Position numbers and translations under genes: made by a program | The notes under the pieces: model-generated | Seen by the model: only the letters and a program-made list of their open reading frames with translations | Database searches by the model: none | What the model was told of the DNA's origin: nothing | Part shown: in pieces, positions 52,391 through 58,164 of the stretch | Layout: every line of letters begins with the position of its first letter | Position numbering within the stretch: the first letter of the stretch is position 1 | Assembly (NCBI GenBank): GCA_025456085.1 | Contig: JALOLF010000009.1 | Span: 1 to 58,164 of the forward strand | Direction of reading: 5' to 3' | Length of the DNA stretch: 58,164 nt | Origin: Acidimicrobiales bacterium | GTDB taxonomy: Bacteria > Actinomycetota > Acidimicrobiia > Acidimicrobiales > Acidimicrobilacustridaceae

Positions 52391-53968
52391 TCAGCCGACG
52401 CTGCGGTCGCGGCCCTCCCAGTAGCGGGCCCGCAGGGCCTTCTTGTCGGCCTTGCCCAGCGGCGACATGGGGATGGCGTCGACCACGTCGATCGACTTGG
52501 GCGCCTGGACGGAGCCCTTGTGCTCCTTCACCAGCGCGATCAACGCGTCGGGGTCGACCTCCCGGCCGGGTCGGGGCACCACCACGGCCTTGACCGCCTC
52601 CCCCCACCGCTCGTCGGGCACGCCCACCACCGCCACCTGGGCCACCGAGTCGTCGGTGGCGATGACGTCTTCCACCTCCCGGGGGAACACGTTGAACCCG
52701 CCGGTGACGATCATGTCCTTCTTGCGGTCCACGATGTGCAGGAAGCCCTCGTCGTCGATGCGGCCCACGTCGCCGGTGTGGAGCCAACCGCCGGCCGTGG
52801 CCTCGGCGGTCTGCTCGGGCAGGCCGTGGTAGCCCGCCATCGCCAGCGGGGACCGCACGCAGATCTCCCCCGCCTCCCCCGGTGCCACCTGCCGGTTGTC
52901 GTCGTCGAGCAGGCCCAGGTGCACCCACGGCACGGGCCGGCCCGCCGAGGCCAGCCGGGCGAGGTCGTCGGGATCGTGCTCGTCCTTGCGCAGCACGGAG
53001 ATGGTCATGGGGACCTCGGTCTGCCCGTAGAACTGGAAGAACTTCGGGCCCCAGGTGCGGATGCCCTCCGCCAGGCGGGTGGGCGACATGGGCGAGGCCC
53101 CGTAGAAGATGGTCTCCAGGCTCGACAGGTCGGCGGACCTGGCCATGGGCGAGTCGAGCAGCATGTAGATCATCACCGGCACGAGCATCGTCGCGGTGAT
53201 GCGGTGCTGCTCGATCATCCCGAAGAACTCGGCGTCGGAGAACCCGCTCATGCAGTACAGCGCCCCGCCCCGTAGCAGCACCGGCGCGAAGAAGGCACCG
53301 GCGGCGTGCGACAGCGGGGTGGCCATGAGGAAGCGGATCTCCTCGGGCCACTCCCACTCGGCCATCTGGATCTGGGTCATGGTGATGGCCGACTCGAAGG
53401 TGCCCATCACGCCCTTGGGACGCCCCGTGGTGCCGCCGGTGTAGATGACCGTGCACACCTCCTTGGGGTCGAGCTCCGGTACCACGAGTGGTTCGGGCTC
53501 GAACCGGTCGGCGAGCGCCGCGTAGTCCTGACCCAGCGAGCCGTCGCCCCCGATGGCGAGCAGGTTCTTCAGCGTCGGCACCAGGTCGGCCAGCGCACGG
53601 ACGTGGTCACCGAAGTACTCGGCGTCGAACACGAGCGTCTCGACGCCGGCGTCCTGCAGGACGTAGGCGTGGTCCTCGAGGGAGCCCAACGGGTGCAGCG
53701 CCGTGTTGCGGCACGCAGCGATCGAGGTCGCCGCCATGTTGTAGAGGACCTCGGGGCGGTTGGCCGACAGCACGGCGGTCGGCGAGCCCTTGCCCACGCC
53801 CAGGGAGCGCAGCGCCTGGATGAACTGGCTGGTCCGCTCACGCACCTCCTTGTAGGAGGCCGTGGTCTCGCCGAGGAAGAAGCAAGGGCGGTCGTCGTGG
53901 CTCTCGAGCCCCTTCACCAGCAGGTGCGGGAGCAGGACGGGCGTGTGGAGGTCGTCGCGCTCGGTCAT
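52391..53968 (-). CDS. AMP-forming acyl-CoA ligase (FadD-like)
   Basis: The enzyme activates a carboxylic acid to acyl-CoA through an acyl-adenylate. The 525-residue product has the P-loop Y-T-G-G-T-T-G-R-P-K-G, F-Y-G-Q-T-E-V-P (A5), W-L-H-T-G-D-V-G (A7), D-R-K-K-D-M-I (hinge) and the C-terminal catalytic Lys in P-L-G-K-A-D-K-K. Substrate is probably a medium- or long-chain fatty acid, not provable from sequence. ATG 53968 is the start. Confidence 0.94.
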   Translation of the reverse strand: MTERDDLHTPVLLPHLLVKGLESHDDRPCFFLGETTASYKEVRERTSQFIQALRSLGVGKGSPTAVLSANRPEVLYNMAATSIAACRNTALHPLGSLEDHAYVLQDAGVETLVFDAEYFGDHVRALADLVPTLKNLLAIGGDGSLGQDYAALADRFEPEPLVVPELDPKEVCTVIYTGGTTGRPKGVMGTFESAITMTQIQMAEWEWPEEIRFLMATPLSHAAGAFFAPVLLRGGALYCMSGFSDAEFFGMIEQHRITATMLVPVMIYMLLDSPMARSADLSSLETIFYGASPMSPTRLAEGIRTWGPKFFQFYGQTEVPMTISVLRKDEHDPDDLARLASAGRPVPWVHLGLLDDDNRQVAPGEAGEICVRSPLAMAGYHGLPEQTAEATAGGWLHTGDVGRIDDEGFLHIVDRKKDMIVTGGFNVFPREVEDVIATDDSVAQVAVVGVPDERWGEAVKAVVVPRPGREVDPDALIALVKEHKGSVQAPKSIDVVDAIPMSPLGKADKKALRARYWEGRDRSVG

Positions 53969-54052
53969 GGCCGCAGACCATAGTCCTGACGACCCGTCAG
54001 CTCGCGGGCGTCGTCGTCGGCGCAGGCGACCGGCCGCCGGGCCGTGACCGTC

Positions 54053-55444
54053 TCAGCGCTCGCCGACGGCCTCGAAACGCAGGGCGGACTCGACCACGAG
54101 ACGGAACCGGCCACGCCCGGTCTTCTCGATGCGCACCGGCGCCCGGCGTTCGTCGAGTCGCCGCTTGAGCAGGATGAGCCTGCTCTCCAGGTTGTCGCGG
54201 TACTACGGCAGCCCGATGGTGTCGTCGAGGCGGAGCTCGCGGTTGGTGAACTCCACCCGGCCCTCCGCCTCGTGGCTGCGCAGCAGCGACCACAGGATGC
54301 GACCGGCCACACCCTTGATCAGGTAGTCGCCGTCGAGGAACACCGAGCCGTCCTGAGCGAAGCAGCGCACCGTGGTGCACGCCGCGCCGACGACCTCGCT
54401 CGCCACCGGCGTCGCCCGACGGCTGACCTGATCGGCGTCGCGCTCGCGCGCCCGGTCCGCCTCGACGGCGTTGGCGACCAGGGTGGCGACGACGCCGAGC
54501 AGGTCCTGGTCCGCCTCGTCGTAGGCCACGGGCTCGGTCGACTCGACGGCGAGCACCCCCACCAGTTGACCCATGGACCGCGCGGGCACGGCGACCAGGC
54601 TCTGTCCGCCCGGCAGGCTCGGTACCGGGATCTCCCGCTCCGGGTCGACGCCGCCTTCCTCGTAGGAGCGGCGGACGCTCCGGCCGTACTTCGACATCTG
54701 TTGCAGGGCGCCCGCCCGAACGGGGGCGGCCCGTTGGGCGGCCAGACCGATCGGCCCTTCGCCGACCGCGAACTCCGCGCCCACACCCTGGGCCGGGTAG
54801 CCGTGGCTGGCGATGACGTAGAGCCGGTCCCCGCTCTCGTCGCACAGCGCGAGCAGCGAGTGGTCGTAGTCGAGCAGTTCGGCGAGACCGGCCACCGTGG
54901 CGCCGACGAGGACGTCGAGGTCGGCGGCACGCCCGAGTCGACCGGCGAGCTGCGCCAGGCGCGTCGCCGCCGTGGCCGCGTCCATCGGCTCGACCACCGT
55001 CGGCCGGGGGTCGCCGCGACGGGCGGCTGCGCCCGGCACCGACTCGAGTCGCGTCACGCGGTAGACGTCGGCGGCCCGCAGCCGGAAGACGTCCTGCATC
55101 CCCGAGAGCGCCGCCACCGCGTCCAGCTCCTCGCGCAGCGAGTCGAACAGCGGCCCGCGCCGCTCGGTGCGCTCGAACACGAGGTCCAGCCGGTACTCGT
55201 CGTAGGTGAGCGGGTCGATGAGCAGGACGCTCGCCCGCGGGTTCTCGGCCAGGTTGCGACTGGTCTTGGAGAAGTACTGGTTCGACAGGGCCACCCGCTC
55301 GTCGTCGACGAGGTGCACGCTCGACAGGTAGGTGACGTTCGGTGTCCCGTCCGCCGAGCAGGTGGCGATCACCGCCGGGACGGCACCGCGGAAGCACCGC
55401 CGCAGATCCGACAGCCGCAGCCCGCCGTCGATCGTGGGTCTCAT
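54053..55444 (-). pseudogene. PNPOx-fold/GAF/winged-helix protein interrupted by an in-frame amber codon
   Basis: From ATG 55444 the frame encodes 413 residues to TAG 54205-54203. It then stays open for 49 more sense codons to TGA 54055-54053. Residues 1-150 are a split-barrel flavin-binding (PNPOx-like) domain (V-I-A-T-C-S-A-D-G-T-P-N-V). Residues 165-320 are a GAF domain (G-P-I-G-L-A-A-Q-R, V-P-A-R-S-M-G-Q-L-V-G-V-L-A-V-E-S). The C-terminus is a winged helix that crosses the amber codon: I-G-L-P-[TAG]-Y-R-D-N-L-E-S-R-L before it ends in R-F-R-L-V-V. The reading sense on both sides is intact, so the TAG looks like a recent single-base change or a sequencing error. As read, it gives a protein without the end of its DNA-binding domain. 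The ATG overlaps the upstream gene's stop (ATGA). Confidence 0.75.
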
Positions 55445-55998
55445 GGCTCGTCCACCGCGGCGCGGCGCCCGTCATCGTCCGCTCCCGGCAGGCAGCGCCC
55501 GGCTGCGGGTCCGGGTGTCTGGTCGAACACCTCGGTGACCGCGACGCACACGACGACGAGGGCATCGGGGGTGAGCCGTTCCAGGATCTCCCGGGGCGTC
55601 CCGTCGGTGTCCTCGATGTCGGCGTAGAAGGCCTCGGCGAAGCGCCGCATCCGTTCGAGCTCGGGTCGCCCACCGGGCGTGACGCCGAGCGACACCCCCT
55701 TGAGCTGCACCGACCGCAGCGTGCGCACGTCGGCCGCGGTGATGGCGACGGCTCGGCCGGCGACGAGGTTCGCCTGCGTCGCCTCGTCGTGGGCGTCGAG
55801 CAGCAGCCGCACGGTGCACACCCTCGCAGCTTCCCTGGTCGCGTGCCCCCGGTCAGCGTCGTCGCCACGTTCCGCAGCTGCCAGGACGTCGAGACCCCAA
55901 CCCCGGCAGGCGCGGGGCCTGCTCCGGTCGTCGACGGTCCCCACGATCAGGGCGCTCCCCGCCTGCACGAGGGCCGTCGTCTGCGCGTCGAGGACCAC
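55441..55998 (-). CDS. PNPOx-like split-barrel protein
   Basis: The 185-residue product has the pyridoxamine 5'-phosphate oxidase-like barrel: A-L-I-V-G-T-V-D-D-R-S-R-P-R-A-C-R-G-W near the N-terminus, then strands V-C-T-V-R-L-L-L and V-A-I-T-A. Such proteins bind flavins, F420 or heme. The C-terminal 20 residues are charged and disordered. GTG 55998 has GGGAGGGGT upstream. It is coupled by ATGA overlap to the GAF/winged-helix gene, and the two probably act together as sensor and regulator. Confidence 0.8.
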   Translation of the reverse strand: MVLDAQTTALVQAGSALIVGTVDDRSRPRACRGWGLDVLAAAERGDDADRGHATREAARVCTVRLLLDAHDEATQANLVAGRAVAITAADVRTLRSVQLKGVSLGVTPGGRPELERMRRFAEAFYADIEDTDGTPREILERLTPDALVVVCVAVTEVFDQTPGPAAGRCLPGADDDGRRAAVDEP

Positions 55999-56139
55999 GG
56001 AACCCCTCCCTGGCTGCGATTAGGAGGTTCTTAGCATTCCCTCACGACGAGTTCAGCAACACCGGTCCCGCCCATGGTCCAGAGTCGACAGGGTCAACGA
56101 CCCCGCCTCCCACACCGAGGCGACGACCGAGGAGGACCC

Positions 56140-56871
56140 ATGACGCTGACCGCCCCTCACCCCACCCGCACGTCCGAGTCGGGGAACGAGCCCACGCTCA
56201 CCTACGACCGGGTGACCCTGGACCTGTACCGCGACATCCACAAGGCGATCCGAGCCGAGCTGTTCGCCGTCACGCACGCCGCGGGCCGCACCGACCCCGC
56301 CGATCGAGCGGCGCGGGCCGACCTCGCCCGACACGTGGCCGACGTCATGCAACTGCTCGTCGAACACGCCGAGCACGAGGACGGCCCCATCCAGCCCGTC
56401 CTCGAGGCCCACCGACCGGACCTCGGCGCCCGCATCGCAGCGGACCACACGGTGCTCGAGCACCGCATCGAGACCCTGCGCGCCCAGGCCGCCGAGCTGG
56501 TCGAGGGCTGCGACGGCGACGAGCGGGGCGCCCTGCACCGGCTGTACGTCGAGCTGGCGTCCTTCACCAGCGCGTACCTCGCCCACCAGGACCTCGAGGA
56601 GCGCATCGTCATGCCCGCCCTCGAGGTCGCCGTCGGCGTGCCCGGCGTCGCCGCCATCCACGGCGCCATCGTCGGGCCCATGCCGCCGGAGGAGCTGCTG
56701 CGGTCGCTGGCGCTCATGCTGCCGGCCATGAACATCGACGACCGGGCGGAGTTCTTCGCCGGCTTCGCATCTGCTGCACCGGCCGAGGTCGTCGAGGCGG
56801 TGTGGGGCCTGGCCGAACAGGTCCTCGAGCCCGCCGACGTCACGGCCCTCGCCACCCGCGTCGACCGCTGA
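56140..56871 (+). CDS. Hemerythrin HHE-domain protein
   Basis: The 243-residue product has a hemerythrin-like four-helix bundle at about residues 25-170. The likely iron ligands are H in D-I-H-K-A-I, H-x-x-H-E in V-E-H-A-E-H-E, H in D-H-T-V-L-E-H and H-Q-D-L-E-E. Such proteins bind a di-iron centre and respond to oxygen, NO or peroxide. The last 70 residues are helical and family-specific. ATG 56140 has GGAGGA upstream. It is divergent from the PNPOx-like gene with 141 bases between. Confidence 0.87.
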   Translation: MTLTAPHPTRTSESGNEPTLTYDRVTLDLYRDIHKAIRAELFAVTHAAGRTDPADRAARADLARHVADVMQLLVEHAEHEDGPIQPVLEAHRPDLGARIAADHTVLEHRIETLRAQAAELVEGCDGDERGALHRLYVELASFTSAYLAHQDLEERIVMPALEVAVGVPGVAAIHGAIVGPMPPEELLRSLALMLPAMNIDDRAEFFAGFASAAPAEVVEAVWGLAEQVLEPADVTALATRVDR

Positions 56872-56988
56872 GGCGAGCGGTCGGGGCAGCGGGTGCCCAC
56901 CGGGCCACCCCGGTCGGCACCTGCTGCACCGGCGATCACCCCCTTCGGCACGACCGAGCGCAGGTGACACGCCGGTACGCTTCGGCCC

Positions 56989-57741
56989 ATGACGGGCGAG
57001 GGCGCCGGCGTGCACGCGGACGGCGGGACTCGGCCCCGGAGCCCCGTCGGGCGCCCCCGCCGGGCCGCCGCCCGCCCGGACCGCGACCCTCGCCTCGAGA
57101 TCATCGCTGCGGCCAGCCACCTCTTCGCCCGCAACGGCGTGGCAGCGACACCGATGAGCGCCATCGCCGAAGGCGCAGGGCTGGGCCAGTCGTCGATCTA
57201 CTACTACTTCCGCAACAAGCAGGCGATCCTGCACGAGATCGTGGGCACCGTGAACCGCGACCCGCTCGCCTTCCTGGCCCGCATCCGCGCCGAGGGCGGC
57301 TCGCCGGCCGCGCAGCTCTTCCGCTTCGTCCGCTTCGACGTGCGCGCCCTGTGCCAGCTTCCCTACGACATCAACGAGGTGCACCGCATCTCGGCCCAGG
57401 ACCCAGCCGCCTTCCGCTCCTACCGGGCGGACCGCCAGGAGCTCAACGACGCCGTCGAGGACCTCGTGCGAGCCGGCACCGAGACCGGTGAGCTGCGCCG
57501 CGTCGACCCCCGGCTCACCTCGTTGGTCGTGCTGGCCAACGACGAGGGCGTGCAGAACTGGTTCCGCCCGGTGGGCGACCGGCGCCTGCGCGGCCGGGAG
57601 GGCGACCGGGGCGACTACTCGCCCGACGAGATCGGCCGACACCTGGCCGAGATGACGCTGCTCGGCCTGCTCGCCCGCCCCGAGACGCTGCCCGTGGTGG
57701 TCGCCGCTGCGGACGAGCTCGACCGGCCGCACCCGAGCTGA
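56989..57741 (+). CDS. TetR-family transcriptional regulator
   Basis: The 250-residue product has an N-terminal basic extension and a TetR helix-turn-helix at about residues 35-80 (A-A-T-P-M-S-A-I-A-E-G-A-G-L, then S-S-I-Y-Y-Y-F-R-N-K). The C-terminal ligand domain is variable. It precedes the ABC substrate-binding gene and may control it. Effector unknown. Confidence 0.93.
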   Translation: MTGEGAGVHADGGTRPRSPVGRPRRAAARPDRDPRLEIIAAASHLFARNGVAATPMSAIAEGAGLGQSSIYYYFRNKQAILHEIVGTVNRDPLAFLARIRAEGGSPAAQLFRFVRFDVRALCQLPYDINEVHRISAQDPAAFRSYRADRQELNDAVEDLVRAGTETGELRRVDPRLTSLVVLANDEGVQNWFRPVGDRRLRGREGDRGDYSPDEIGRHLAEMTLLGLLARPETLPVVVAAADELDRPHPS

Positions 57742-57760
57742 CGCCGGCATCACCGGACCC

Positions 57761-57779
57761 CGCCACCAACACGGTGGCG
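57761..57779 (+). terminator. Terminator hairpin after the TetR gene
   Basis: CGCCACC (57761-57767) pairs with GGTGGCG (57773-57779) around a 5-base loop, 20 bases after the TetR stop. Confidence 0.5.
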
Positions 57780-57890
57780 TCAGCAAGGAGTCAGGAACAG
57801 GTAACGCACGCGTATTTCGATGGACGTTCGACCGGAACGGTCGGCTCCTACCGTTCGTCGTCGTCCCCCTTCCCCCGAGGAGCACGTCCC

Positions 57891-58164
57891 ATGTCCTTCC
57901 GTCGCCGTTCCCTGGCCAGCGCAGTCGCCGTGGCCCTCGCCCTCAGCGCCGTGGCGTGCAGCGACGACGGCGACGACGCGGCCGCACCACGGAGGGCACG
58001 TCGGGCGGTGAGGCCGCAGCGGGCACCACCTGTGGGGAGACCATCACGCTGGGCTACAGCGCCTGGCCGGGCTGGTTCCCGTGGGCGGTGGCCGAGGAGG
58101 CGGGCCAGTTCGAGCAGAACGGCGTGACGGTGGAGCTGAAGTTCTTCTCCGACTACATCGGTTC
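57891..58164 (+). pseudogene. ABC transporter substrate-binding lipoprotein, frameshifted and cut by window end
   Basis: ATG 57891 (GAGGAGC upstream) starts a lipoprotein signal with S-L-A-S-A-V-A-V-A-L-A-L-S-A-V-A-C. The frame then turns into an Arg/Pro-rich nonsense reading from about 57980. From 57986 the frame shifted by one reads T-T-E-G-T-S-G-G-E, then I-T-L-G-Y-S-A-W-P-G-W-F-P-W-A-V-A and V-E-L-K-F-F. This is the start of a nitrate/sulfonate/taurine-type (NMT1/SsuA-like) substrate-binding domain, open to the window end. One base appears lost in the GC-rich stretch 57970-57986, by real mutation or sequencing error. The ligand cannot be named. Confidence 0.8.

Noticed and set aside
54203..54205. 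Pyrrolysine encoded by the amber codon
   Set aside because: Pyrrolysine is known mainly from methylamine methyltransferases; this is a flavin/GAF regulator, and no pyl genes are visible. Mutation or sequence error is simpler.
57815..57832. SOS box upstream of the substrate-binding gene
   Set aside because: The TCGAT/GTTCGA arms are uneven and the left half does not match CGAAC.

Overview
The window is very GC-rich DNA with closely packed genes, many GTG starts and many 1-8 base overlaps. Gene content points to Actinomycetota, most likely class Acidimicrobiia. There is a B12-dependent class II ribonucleotide reductase (nrdJ) with NrdR. lexA is divergent from a LysM cell-division-inhibitor-type gene. 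There are also a WS/DGAT acyltransferase, a mycothiol-dependent maleylpyruvate isomerase-family protein, and the cluster recA-miaB-miaA-dapF-hflX. The taxon is inferred from gene content only. No rRNA, tRNA, CRISPR array, insertion sequence or prophage was recognised.

Layout. 0.2-8.8 kb: a redox and metabolism region. It holds a candidate selenoprotein (in-frame TGA plus a SECIS-like hairpin), a WS/DGAT enzyme, an alpha/beta-hydrolase lipoprotein, a Trx2-type thioredoxin divergent from a degenerate metallo-beta-lactamase-fold protein, a cupredoxin-like lipoprotein and threonine ammonia-lyase. 8.9-20.2 kb: an OafA-type acyltransferase, phosphofructokinase, Nudix, SDR, GGCT, ABC-F, hotdog, zinc-ribbon, VOC and GAP-family genes. 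20.3-23.1 kb: an acidic YTDT-repeat protein, a divergent DUF302/rhodanese pair and LtrA. 23.2-30.8 kb: nrdJ, a lipase-like hydrolase and a four-gene molybdate operon. 30.9-34.6 kb: a RibD-type reductase, nrdR, the LysM gene and lexA.

34.8-49.5 kb: a long minus-strand block, probably one or a few operons. In transcription order it holds recA, a small membrane protein, miaB, an APH(3')-like kinase, a miaA-methyltransferase fusion, a lipoprotein, dapF, hflX, dapC, two related membrane proteins, dapD, dapE and an AhpE-type peroxiredoxin. It joins DNA repair, tRNA A37 modification and most of the succinylase branch of lysine/diaminopimelate synthesis. 49.7-58.2 kb: msrB, membrane and methyltransferase genes, an acyl-CoA ligase, a flavin-fold/GAF pair with an in-frame amber codon, a hemerythrin protein, a TetR regulator, and a frame-shifted ABC substrate-binding gene cut by the window end.

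Regulation visible in the DNA: four SOS boxes between lexA and the LysM gene; one SOS box and a PafBC-type promoter upstream of recA; a strong promoter with two NrdR-like boxes upstream of nrdJ; and two almost identical ATACCC-N4-GGGTAT operators. Each of the two operators sits inside a divergent gene pair (thioredoxin/MBL-fold and DUF302/rhodanese). This suggests one CsoR/CstR-type persulfide or metal regulon. The strongest candidates for something undescribed are the selenoprotein, the MiaA-methyltransferase fusion, the two-operator regulon and the YTDT-repeat protein.
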